A stretch of 64,000 nt of DNA from Prorocentrum cordatum (Eukaryota > Sar > Dinophyceae > Prorocentrales > Prorocentraceae): assembly GCA_963575745.1 (NCBI GenBank), contig CAUYUJ010015738.1, positions 498,676 through 562,675 on the forward strand, read 5' to 3'. The notes beneath the pieces were generated by a model. That model made no database searches and had not been told where the DNA came from. It was given only the letters and a program-made list of their open reading frames with translations. This document shows positions 53,291 to 62,499 of the stretch, piece after piece. The first letter of the stretch is position 1; each line of letters starts with the position of its first letter. Made by a program: the position numbers and the translations under genes.

Positions 53291-53334
53291 TAAAGACGGA
53301 GTTACGAGGACACACAATGCTCACGGTGAGGGCA

Positions 53335-53505
53335 TTGGACAAGGAACCCTTAGAAAAGGGATCCAGGGTCTGGAAGCCGGTGGGACACCAATCGCGCACT
53401 GGCCATGGATAGCACCGCCGCCCTCATCAGTCGAGGAACCCTCCAGGGTCTGAAGCCTCTGAGGCCTCCTGGGCACATTCCTTCGCCAACGCCCCCACAG
53501 TACGC
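53335..53505. repeat. Dispersed ~165-bp repeat, copy 2
   Basis: ACAAGGAACCCTTAGAAAAG, CACCGCCGCCCTCATCAG and CCAACGCCCCCACAGTAC match 30010-30178. Confidence 0.7.
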
Positions 53506-53824
53506 GACGCTACTGCAGTCTAAAGCGGGGTTGCGAGGAGATACAAGGATCCCATGATTGGCTTCGGTGGGGGCATTGTGTTTCTCTCTTCAAGGGCCCC
53601 GAGAGGCCCGTGCATGCATACATTCAAACGACGCTGACCAAACAGCGCCAGCACAGCGCCCGAAGAATTCCCAGAGGCCACGCGGCCTTGACTAGAACCC
53701 CGCGGGAAAACAACAACCCAGAGCCGAGGCGCGGATTACGACGGCACCATCGCAAGGCGCGCCTACGCCGCCTACGGCTGGCCTGCACGGAGGCAGCCGA
53801 GGAGAGCAACCTCGATCCTGGCCG

Positions 53825-53985
53825 CCGCTAAGGAATCCGGGGTCTGGAAGCCCGTGGAACACCAATCGTGGATCGGCCACGGACACCACCGCCGCGCTCA
53901 TCAGTTACGGAACCCTCCTGAGTCTGAAGCTCCCTGGGCACACTGGTTAACCAACGCCCCCACCGTACCGAGAAGTCGCCTGCGA
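53825..53985. repeat. Dispersed ~165-bp repeat, copy 3
   Basis: AAGGAATCCGGGGTCTGGAA, ACACCACCGCCGCGCTCATC and CCAACGCCCCCACCGTACCG match the other two copies. Confidence 0.7.
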
Positions 53986-53989
53986 GAGG

Positions 53990-55275
53990 AGCGCACACAA
54001 GCAGAGCCCGCATCGGCGCGGTGACGCCGACGCCGCGCGCCGGGGAGGCCTGCGAGAGGAGCCCCCGTACGTCCCGGAAGCCCAGGGTGCGGTAGGCCAG
54101 CGTCTCGTTGGCGAAGTGCGCGTTCCAGGTCGCAATGAAGTTTCGGAGGGGGATCTCGTGGCCCTCGCGGCCGCGATGCGTAAGGCGAAGCCACGACGAG
54201 GATAAAAGCGGGTGAGGAAGGATAAATCGCGAATCTCTGAGATCCGGCGGCTCTGGAGGACGTCTCGGGCGCCGCGGCCCTCTGGAACGGATTGATCCTT
54301 GTTTTAGCCTCGTCCGGCAGCGGCAGCTTCGTGTCGTGCCGACCCCAGCGCTGGTTCCTGACACCGCGGGAATCCTTCGGACTTGAGCACACCAGAAGTT
54401 CCAGCAACAACGCCGGATCGTCCAACGATGGGCCGACTCTGGGCCGCGGGCGGCGTGCAGCCTTCGGCTGCACGCAAGAGTGACCCAAGGCAGGAGAGGC
54501 CTCGGATGCGCAGCTGCATCGGGGGCGGCAAAGAGGGGGCCGCGGGGGAGGCCGAACCCGGGCGCGCAGGTCGATGCTGCCGCCCCCGCGCTCCGCCGTC
54601 TCGGGGGCCCCTGCTGCGCTCCGCCGCCTGGAGGCCCCCTCGGGCGAGAGCGCCCACTCCTGCGCGCAGCCAGGAAATGAGCCTCCGACGCCCGAGCGCC
54701 GGAGTCGCGGAGGGCCGACGCCGGCGCGAGCCGACCGCACCGTCGCGTTCCTGCGGCGAGGCCCCCGGGGGGGGGGGGGGGAAGGGGCAGAGGGGCAGGG
54801 GCCCTCCGAGCGAGCCCAGGAGGCCTCTCGGGCTTCCGGGAGGAGCTCCCCCGAGCCTTCTCTGGAGGCACGGGGCGGCTCCTCAGAGGCGAGGGCCTCC
54901 GAGAAGCCCCGCCGCCGAGGGGGGCCCCGCCCGCGTGGGGGGGGAAGGCGGGCGTCCATCGGGGGGCCCTCGCGCCGAGGGGGGGAGGGGACGGGGAGGG
55001 CTGCGGGAGGAGATGGGGGCAAGGGAGATCCAGGGGGTATGAAGAGGAATGGGGGAGGGGGAGGGGGGAGGGCGGAGGGAGAGGAGCTCCGCAAGAGAAG
55101 GGGGGGATTGGGGAGGGTGAGGGGAAGGGGATGCGTCTTGGGAAGGGGGCCCTTTCCATCCATGCCCTATCCCACATGCCCTCCCTCATACCCTCCGCTG
55201 TCCCGTCCCCCTGACCTCCATACCCTGTACTCTCATCCCTCCTCCCATTTCGTCCCCTCTAAAAAACAAACCTTT
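53990..55275. other. GC-rich spacer, no gene; one perfect hairpin
   Basis: Long overlapping frames on both strands are Arg/Pro/Ala/Gly-rich and unsupported. A hairpin with 10-bp perfect arms (GCGTGCAGCC, loop TTC, GGCTGCACGC) lies at 54453-54475. Confidence 0.45.
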
Positions 55276-55960
55276 CTCAACTCTTGTCCCCTGTCCCACT
55301 ACCTCTGTTCCTGAACCTTCCCGTCCACCGCCCACCCAACTGCCGCATGCTTTCCCTCTTTTCCCCATCCCCTACCATCCCATCACATGTTGCCCCCTGG
55401 TCATCAGAAGCAGCTGCATCATCATCCGCAACATCACCCCTCCTTCTTCTTCTCCTCCTCCTCCTCCACCGATTCCTTCCTCTACCCATTCTCAACTCCC
55501 TGCTCGTCGTCCTCTTCCTGATCCTCCTCATCATCTCCATCCTCATCCTACATCACCCTTCTTCCCCTCGTCTCCCCCATTATCCTCTCTCCGTAGTCTC
55601 CTCATCGTCATCCCTGCCATCATTATGCTCCGAACTTACGTTCCCTCCTTACCATTATCATCATAGTCAACCTCCTCCACTCTCCTCTCCTCAACCTCTC
55701 TCCCCTCAGTATCCTCTTCACCTTCCTTCCCCATCTTTACCCGTCCCCTTCACACACATCCTCCCTATCCTCCACGCCCTCCCCACACTCTTTACCACGA
55801 TCGCCCTTCTAGTCCTTGTCCTCCTCCTCGTCCTCCTCGTCCTCCTCGTCCTCCTCCTCCTCCTCCTCCTCCTCCTCCTCCTCCTCCTCCTCTGTCTCCT
55901 CCTCGTCCTCCTCCTCCTCCTCCTCCTCCTCCTCCTCCTCCTCCTCCTCCCCATCCTCCC
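55276..55960. repeat. Pyrimidine-rich region with (TCC)n
   Basis: C/T-rich throughout. TCC triplets are purest at 55820-55950. Confidence 0.75.
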
Positions 55961-56205
55961 AACTGTGCTGCGAGACCACGTTGTCGCGGCCGCCCTTGCA
56001 CAAAGGATATTCCTGGGAGTCGTCCTCGATCTGCAAGTCCTATCGCTTGCCGAGCTGCTCCGCGCAAGCGTCCCGACTGCGGATGGCTGCTGGGCCCGTG
56101 GACGCCGCGGGGAGGTTGCCCACGGAAGAAGCCAGGCCTGTGCCTTCGAAGCCGAGCGTCTGCCAGCAGTGCATCCGCTGCGGCGCCACGCTGGAGGCCT
56201 CCTAG
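55961..56205 (+). other. Weak coding fragment ending in a CxxC…C motif
   Basis: A plus-strand frame to a TAG at 56203 ends CQQCIRCGATLEAS, which recalls half of a zinc ribbon. The frame arises from the TCC repeat and has no independent start, so it may be an exon remnant or chance. Confidence 0.2.
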
Positions 56206-56224
56206 ATGGGGTCGGAGTAGATGG

Positions 56225-56425
56225 GGTCGGAGGATCGCGCCGCATCGCCGATACATTGGCGATGCATCGGCGATGTATCAGCGATGCATCGGCGATGCAC
56301 TGGCGATGCATCGTCGACGTCGGCGATGACTCGGCGACGTCGACGTGAAGCAAACCGGGCTCCACATCGAGCCGCATCGCCGATGCATCGGCGATGCGGC
56401 GCGATCCTCCGACCCCATCTACTAC
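56225..56425. repeat. Cluster of CGATGCATCG palindromes
   Basis: GGCGATGCATCGGCGATG and variants recur at about 12-bp spacing, so most units are self-complementary. A smaller cluster occurs near 5023-5130. Confidence 0.75.
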
Positions 56426-56639
56426 GACCCCATCTAGGAGGCCTAGACACGCCCAACAGCGGGATGCGCCCAGCTGCGCCAGCGCTCCGGGGGAGCCCGT
56501 GTGCATGCCGACGCTGCGGGCGCCCAGCGCTGCGAGGGCAGACCCCCACCTCGAGCACGACGAGCGGGCACGCATGCAGCTTCACTAGAAAGGGGCCCAA
56601 AAGGACACACGAATAGATGCACACAAATCCCAGGATCCC

Positions 56640-57187
56640 CCATCTTTCCGCATTGTTCTTTTGATTTTCTTCTTCCCCCCACTTCCTATATTTTCCCATA
56701 TTTTCCTGGGAGTCGACGATCCATTGTGTCTGTGGTTTTTGTCCCTCCTGATCCAGGGTGGCGGCCTCGTCAGACGAGCCGGTGTCGTCCCTGAGCCACC
56801 TGGCAACACGTATCGCTCGCAGGGCATCGTAACACTTCCGCCCGTCCTGCTGGCAGTCGCAGCCCTGGGACTCACTGTCCATGCCTTTCTCGATGACAAG
56901 CGCCAGCGGGTGCACGGCATCTAAACTCTGGCGCTTGCTCTTGGCGCACTCCAATATGGCCATATCGACACCGCCGGCAGGATTCGGGACGCGCATCCGT
57001 CAACGATGTGGTTCACTCGCTCTGCCAAGATACAGTCGACAACAGCCAATACCGCGGGCAAGGGAAGTGTGGCTCGGACTCCGGTGGGTGGGACAGCCCA
57101 GGGGCGTGTTGCGCTCGCCCTGCCCAGAATAGCGAGACCGCCCATCTCGTCCTGGCTGCTCGCGAGGCCGAGGACTGCCCCGTGCAC
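56640..57187 (-). other. Possible coding fragment, family unknown
   Basis: One minus frame (through ATG at 56996) gives non-repetitive sequence such as AVHPLALVIEKGMDSESQGC and ARWLRDDTGSSDEAATLDQE. An overlapping frame starting at 57187 is hydrophobic (LAVVDCILAERVNHIVDG). No domain, splice site or conserved start supports a gene; it may be an exon remnant. Confidence 0.25.
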
Positions 57188-57478
57188 GGCGTCCGGCCGG
57201 GCCTCGTAGAGGAGCCGGACGGCCGCGACCCGTGGCCCTCGCCCTGGCCTGTGTTGCTCCCGTCGTACTTCAGCTGGGCAGTTTCTCCGGGTGGAGGGCT
57301 CAGGGCGAGATCCACAGGGGCGTTCGCACCTCGAGAATCGGTCCGTCTTGTGGCTCCCTGGCTCACCTCTGGCAGATTCGAGCCTCGAAGGTCCATCGAA
57401 ACGGCCCTTCAGATTTCACCCTCTGCCCTCCACCCGAAGAAAATGCTCTGTTGAGGACCACAAGGGGGCCCCATTGTA

Positions 57479-57561
57479 ACCCTACCCCTACCCCCCACGC
57501 GTTCTGAGGGGGAGGGTGGAGCGAAGTGACCCCTCAGAAAGCGCGGGGGGTAGGGTAGGGT
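57479..57561. mobile_element. Long hairpin element (family 4, copy 2)
   Basis: CCCTACCCCTACCCCCCACG and GTTCTGAGGGG pair imperfectly with CCCCTCAGAAAGCGCGGGGG and TAGGGTAGGG. Related to 27372-27476. Confidence 0.6.
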
Positions 57562-57729
57562 TCGCATGTGACCCCCCAACCACATCCCACAAATGATTTC
57601 GAGCACCCCGAAACGTGTCGAAACCGTGTTGCGAGCGCCGCCCAGGGCCCGGATCGCGCGCACGCCCCCTGGCCTCGGCGCCTCCTCGGTGCTCGAAGCT
57701 CTCCCTGGTGCGCAGGGCTCGCGTACGTC

Positions 57730-57965
57730 GGAGGAGGAGGAGGAGGAGGGGCGAGGAGAAGGGGGGGCGAGGAGGAGGAGGGGGAGGGGCGAGGAGGAGG
57801 GGGGGCGAGGAGGAGGAGGAGGAGGAGGAGGAGGAGGAGGAGGAGGAGGAGGAGGAGGAGGAGGAGGAGGAGGGGAGGAGGAGGAGGAGGAGGAGGAGGG
57901 GCGAGGAGGAGGGGGAGGAGGAGGAGGAGGAGGGGGGGCGAGGAGGAGAGGCGAGGAGGCGACGC
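57730..57965. repeat. (GAG)n array
   Basis: Purine triplets with GCGAGGAGG interruptions. Confidence 0.9.
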
Positions 57966-57999
57966 GAGGAGCCCCGTAACGTGTTTTCGCCTCGTGGGG

Positions 58000-58175
58000 G
58001 GGGGCGCGTCCTCTGCCGCTTCCGCCGCCCTCCGCCGCGGGCTTCCGCAGGCGCCTCCGCCGGCGGCGCGGAGAGGCGGCCTCCCGCGGCGGCTGGCCGC
58101 GGCGGGAGAGGCGACGACTCCTAGCCACCCTCGGCGCCAGAGAGGCCGCTTTTGGAACGCCCCATGCGGATACAT
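58000..58175. repeat. Dispersed TTCCGCC-rich repeat, copy 2
   Basis: GCTTCCGCCGCCCTCCGCCG, GACGACTCCT and TTTTGGAACGCCCCATGCGG match 51776-51950 in order. Confidence 0.6.
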
Positions 58176-58189
58176 CGGCGGCGTGCGGG

Positions 58190-58205
58190 CCCGCGCCCGA
58201 AACCG

Positions 58206-58256
<51 letters not shown>

Positions 58257-58345
58257 GTTCACTTCTGATCGTGCTCATTTCTCCGCGCCCGAAACCGAGT
58301 AACACACACACACACGTCGTTCACTTCTAATCGTGCTCATTTCTA
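58190..58345. repeat. Tandem duplication containing (CA)n
   Basis: GCGCCCGAAACCGAGTAACA followed by CA repeats and CGTCGTTCACTTCT occurs twice. The first copy has a long CA run (58208-58253), the second a short one. Confidence 0.85.
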
Positions 58346-58484
58346 AGTGTGCTCGTGTCCAGTTGTTCCTGCCCCCCCGGTGGCCAGGAAGAGGCCCAGC
58401 GTAGAAGGATCAGAAATGAGAGGATCTTGGCCCCCACAAGAAATCAAAGAACCTTCGAATGATTAGGAATGAACAAGGTGTACG

Positions 58485-58690
58485 TGGTACGGTCGGACCT
58501 GGCACAGACGAGCATCCTTAAAGAACATGAGGCCATCCGCCGCCCGAGCTGGAGAACATGCGAGGGCACCCTCCCCCCCAGGATGTACAAGAGCACCCAA
58601 CAAGCACGAAGAACATTAGGGCACCCTCCCCGAACCGACCTCGATGCTTTACCTCGGTCCGACCGTCGGACGTTTCACGCTCGCGGGCCT
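58485..58690. repeat. Dispersed ~190-bp repeat, copy 2
   Basis: Matches 29585-29765 (CGGTCGGACCTGGCACAGA, CGAGGGCACCCTCC, CCCTCCCCGAACCGACCTCG). Confidence 0.7.
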
Positions 58691-58804
58691 GCCCCGAAGA
58701 ACGTCCACTCTACCACTCTACAGTCGGGCTGCTGAGGTAAGGAACGACAAACACGGAGCGAGGCCCCTTTTTTTGGCACCAGATGTGCCTGGGTGCACGA
58801 GGAG

Positions 58805-59115
58805 CGCTTGAGGAACGGCCATGGAAGATCCTGAGGAACATCGAGCCCCTTCCGAACCCAAACTGTTCCGTGTTTCAGTGTCTTGGCTGCAACGGCCATG
58901 GAAGAAACTGAGGAACATCAAGCCCCTTCCGAACCCGAGCTGTTCCTTGTTCCAGCGTCTTTGGCTGAAACGGCCATGGAAGAAACTGAGGATAATCGAG
59001 CCCCTTCCGAACCCAAGCTGCTCCTTGTTCCAGCGTCTTGGCTGTAACGGCCATGGAAGAACCCGAGGAACATCTAGCCCCTTCCGAACCCAAACCGTCT
59101 CTTGTTTCAACTTGT
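58805..59115. repeat. ~78-bp tandem repeat, four copies
   Basis: Each unit contains CGGCCATGGAAGA, GAGGA(A/T)(A/C)ATC, AGCCCCTTCCGAACCC, TTGTT(C/T)CAGCGTCTTGGCT or variants. A plus-strand frame repeats accordingly, but phase and stops vary; no gene inferred. Confidence 0.85.
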
Positions 59116-59174
59116 TGGCTCTACTCGACTCTGCGCGCTGGCGGCTGTGAACATGGCTCCACGGCCATGTTTCA

Positions 59175-59337
59175 GGTCGGGCATGTCCTCCAACAGGTGG
59201 ACTTGGGAGGAAGAACAAACAGAACGCAAAAGTTGGCATATATATATATATATACATAGAAATATTCAAAAATAGTCTTCTGATTATGCTTTGGCAATTT
59301 TTAGATATTCCTCCCTGCAGAGGGACAGGCCCGACTT
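59175..59337. mobile_element. MITE family 3, copy 1
   Basis: Ends GGTCGGGCATGTCC and GGGACAGGCCCGACTT form TIRs around an AT-rich core with a TA repeat. Related copies are at 59459, 61479 and 62296. Confidence 0.7.
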
Positions 59338-59458
59338 AGGTCATGCTCCCGCCCACGAGCGAGGAGGCCGCAAGCGCGAGCGCCTTCCCTTCGCCATGTG
59401 GCAGTGCGCACCGGCCCCCCAGTTTCAAGCCGTGCCGACCTTCCTCCGCCTGGCCTTA

Positions 59459-59613
59459 CGTCGGGCATGTCCCTCTTACAGGGGGATGTTGAACAAAACA
59501 TCAGAAATAGCCAAAACATATACAAACAGAGTCTAAGAATAATCGGAAAATCGTCCCCAGACTACTTCTGGACCATTTGTGAATATTTCTCCTGTAGAGG
59601 GTCATGCCCGACT
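59459..59613. mobile_element. MITE family 3, copy 2
   Basis: TCGGGCATGTCCCTCTTACA and TGTAGAGGGTCATGCCCGA are inverted ends; the core is A-rich. No coding capacity. Confidence 0.7.
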
Positions 59614-59659
59614 TCAGCCTGGCCACTACTCGCACACCGCCTCCAACCCCCACGCACCC

Positions 59660-59880
59660 TCCTAGGGAATCGAACTCTATACACCGACGCTTGTTCTGGC
59701 CCTGCATTGGAATTTGCACTGGAGAGCGGATCCCGGTGTATACGGGACCCTGGTGTATACATGTTTCGCTACTTCCCTGGGGCCTCGGGGAAAAACGCAT
59801 ACACCACGCCACCCCAGCGTCGTCCTCGACCCTCCAGAAGTCCTGGGACAGAAGCAAAACCCGCCACTGGTAGTGTAATG
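59660..59880. repeat. Dispersed ~215-bp repeat, copy 2
   Basis: Matches 10970-11185 in landmark order, including CCACGCCACCCCAGCGTCGT against CCACACCACCCCGACGTCGT. Confidence 0.65.
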
Positions 59881-60073
59881 CGGGATGACGATTGATAAAA
59901 AACGGGCGAGAACGATTTAAAACATAGTTTTCTGCAATTTCTGCACAGTTTTCTGACTGGAGGAGAGAGATTAAACAAAATAGTTGTCCAGCCCGCGGCC
60001 GGTTTTTCTAACCGTCATCCCGGGCGCCGCCGCGTGAACACGACCCCCGGTCATTTATTTATCGACATCCTCC

Positions 60074-60247
60074 ATTATTAAGGGCTCCCAACTTCGCGCT
60101 TCGCGCTGCGCGAAGCGCGAAGTGCGAATAACTTCGCCCTCTCGCGCCGCCTCCCAGGGGAGAAGAGGAGGACGAGGAGGAATCGGAGCCGAACCGCGAA
60201 GCGCGAAGCGCGAAGAACTTCGCGCCCTCGAGGGCGCCCTTGATTAT
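60074..60247. mobile_element. MITE family 1, copy C, with ATTAT TSD
   Basis: A 164-bp element (60079-60242), TAAGGGCTCCC to GGGCGCCCTTG, is flanked by ATTAT at 60074-60078 and 60243-60247. Interior palindromes as in copies A and B. Confidence 0.85.
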
Positions 60248-60660
60248 ATGCTCCAGCTTCCGACCTCCAGCCGTCGCAGCTTCCTGCAAACCAACGGCCT
60301 CTGGGCCACGGCTCGGGCCCCTGGCGGCAGTCCGCTGCACGGCCTGGGCCCTCCCAGGAGAGCGCGCCCTCGGCGGGGCGCGGCTGCTCGACGGCCTCGG
60401 GGAGGCCGGGCAAAAATCTGTGAGCCTACGGTCGGGGCGTTGGCCTAAGGAACCCGAAATAAGGAGCGAGGCCCCTTTCTTTCCATAAGTTAAACTTCGA
60501 TCTCCTATCGGAGATATCAGGAAAACCTGAGGCAAGCTGTGCAACACTCAAGGAAAGCGGAGCCCCTCCCCAACCAAAAGGGTTCCTTCTTCGGGGCCCC
60601 GACTGTACGAGAGCCCCCTCGGGCCTGCGAAAACGCCTGGGCCGTCACACCCTCCCGGGC

Positions 60661-60857
60661 CTCGGCGGCGAGCGAGGGGGGGGAAGTTTGAGAAGGAGGA
60701 GGCCTTCTCGGAAGCTCCGCGGCCCTCCGAGAAGCTCCTACGCCCTGCACGGAGACGCAGAGCAGCTGCTCCGAAGGCGCGGGGGCTTGTGGGGAGTCCC
60801 GCCGCCTTCCGAGAAGGCCTCCTCCTTCTCACTTCCCCCCCCGTCGCTCGCCTCCGA
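60661..60857. mobile_element. MITE-like element with ~50-bp TIRs
   Basis: The left arm, with GGCGAGCGAGGGGGG and GAGAAGGAGGAGGCCTTCTC, is complementary to the right arm, with GAGAAGGCCTCCTCCTTCTC and CCCCCCCGTCGCTCGCC. A GC-rich loop of about 90 bp separates them. Confidence 0.65.
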
Positions 60858-61054
60858 CGACCAAGCGGCCCCGCCGTGGGAAGCCGGGGGCCGCCTCGGA
60901 GCGCAGGAAGAGCTCGTGGATCTGCATGAGGACCCTCTCGGGCAGCGGGCTCGGCATCCTCGGCCGAGAAGGGAAGCTTGGGGGGGCACGCGCGGGGCGG
61001 GGTGTGGTGGGGGGGCAGCGCGGCGAGAAGGGGAGAGGTCCTCCCTTCCTCCTC

Positions 61055-61235
61055 CTCCTCCTCCTCCTCCTCCTCCTCCTCCTCCCTCCCTCCCCCCTCC
61101 CTCCCTCCCTCCCTCCCTTCCTCCCTCCCCCTCCCTCCCTATCCCTCCCCTCCCTCCCTCGCTATCCCCCCTCCCTCCCCCCCTCCCCTCCCCTCCCCTC
61201 CCTCCCTCCCTCCGTCCCTCCCTCCCTTCCTCTGG
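61055..61235. repeat. (TCC)n / (CCCT)n tract
   Basis: Pyrimidine-only repeats; frames are Pro/Ser/Leu low complexity. Confidence 0.9.
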
Positions 61236-61478
61236 ATCCAGAAATGGTGGCGTCTCCCTCGTGCAAGACAGACACCTGCGATGAGAGATTATGTTCTATG
61301 GGACATCTCGGGGCACACCCGCCGTCGACCTCTCCGAAGAGGGGCCACAGCAAGGGTGCCCCTCGGAGCCTCCGCGGGTCTATGTAGGGCCGTCGGTGGA
61401 CGCAGCATGTCCGTGGTGCACCCGCCGACAGGCCGCTCTCTGATTTGACGCGCCTGGCAAGGAGAGCCCAGGATTAGG

Positions 61479-61631
61479 TTGGGCATGTCGTCCTACAGGG
61501 GGATCTTGGCCGACAAATAAGAACATAGGCAAAAACAGATTAAACGATGGTCAAAAAACATTCAGACATCGTCCCCAGACTATTTCTTAAAACTATGTTT
61601 GAACACTCCGCTTGTAGAGGGGCGCATGGCC
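61479..61631. mobile_element. MITE family 3, copy 3 (diverged)
   Basis: TTGGGCATGTCGTCCTACAG at the left and CTTGTAGAGGGGCGCATGGC at the right are degenerate inverted ends. The core CCCCAGACTATTTCTT matches CCCCAGACTACTTCTG of copy 2. Confidence 0.55.
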
Positions 61632-61719
61632 ACGGTGGACCGCGACGGAGTGAAGGAGAGATGCAGAGGCGCACGGCTGCCTCCAGTCAACAGACGGGGG
61701 TAGACCAGTCCTGGAAACA

Positions 61720-62265
61720 TCATGCAGAGCACCGCTCGCGCGGAGGCCACGAACGGGGCGACCACCAGATGCGCGCGCGCGCCAAACGTTGACCAACATC
61801 GGTCCCGAGCAGGTTAATACCGTAGTCGGTCTCCCATCCAGGTTGTTGCCAGGTCGACGACATCTCCAACAATAGAGCCAGTCCCGAGTGGTAGGTGGCC
61901 AGCCAACAGTTAAGTGTGCCGCGTGAGGTAGAGCAGTCTTCCCAGCCTGAAGGTAGCACAGTACATGGGACTGCCCAGATCAGAATGGCAATGACAGATC
62001 CAGCACCGACATCAGCAGACTTTGCCTTGAGCACCGCCGCCCGCGCGGATAGTACCCGCTCCACAGCTCTTCCTGTCTGTACCGCAGCGCTGGGTCTTCG
62101 TCGAAACGAACCACCTTTTCGAGCGAACGCCGAAGCCGGCCCGCGTGAGCTTCATATATCAGACTTAGACCTGTCACGAACGTGACCGTGCAGCACAGAA
62201 GGACGACTCCCAGACTGCCCAAGACCCTGGCACCACCAGCCAGCCCCTAAACCTTTTCGCACACT
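61720..62265 (-). pseudogene. Fragment of an unknown membrane protein, frameshifted
   Basis: A minus frame open from about 62265 gives LGVVLLCCTVTFVTGLSLIY (membrane helix), then RRSLEKVVRFDEDPALRYRQ. Near 62030 the plausible reading passes to a second phase with SVIAILIWAVPCTVL (second hydrophobic segment), SGWEDCSTSRGTLNCWLATY and GWETDYGINLLGTDVGQRLA. There is no ATG at the start. It may be an exon or a relic, and the family is not recognised. It lies between two MITE-3 copies. Confidence 0.35.
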
Positions 62266-62295
62266 TTCTTGGGACGGGCACCTCGGTGTCTGTCT

Positions 62296-62466
62296 CTAGG
62301 CTTAGGTCGGGCATGTCCCCCTACACGCGAATTGTCGACGAAAAATCTAAAATACCCAGAAACGATGTAAAGCATGATCAAAGAATGCTCGGATAATTGT
62401 CCCCACGATTTTGCGACGATTCTCGAAATTTCATCCTGCAGAGGGACAGGTCCGACTTAAGTCTAG
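62296..62466. mobile_element. MITE family 3, copy 4
   Basis: CTAGGCTTAGGTCGGGCATG at the left is matched by GACAGGTCCGACTTAAGTCTAG at the right, giving TIRs of about 24 bp, the longest in the family here. Confidence 0.75.
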
Positions 62467-62499
62467 GCGTGAGGATCAGGACGGATCTTCGGAAAACGT

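Noticed and set aside
53828-55189. Minus-strand frame of 453 codons
   Set aside because: Low-complexity Pro/Arg/Ser content and overlap with a dispersed repeat copy; opposite-strand frames are equally long.
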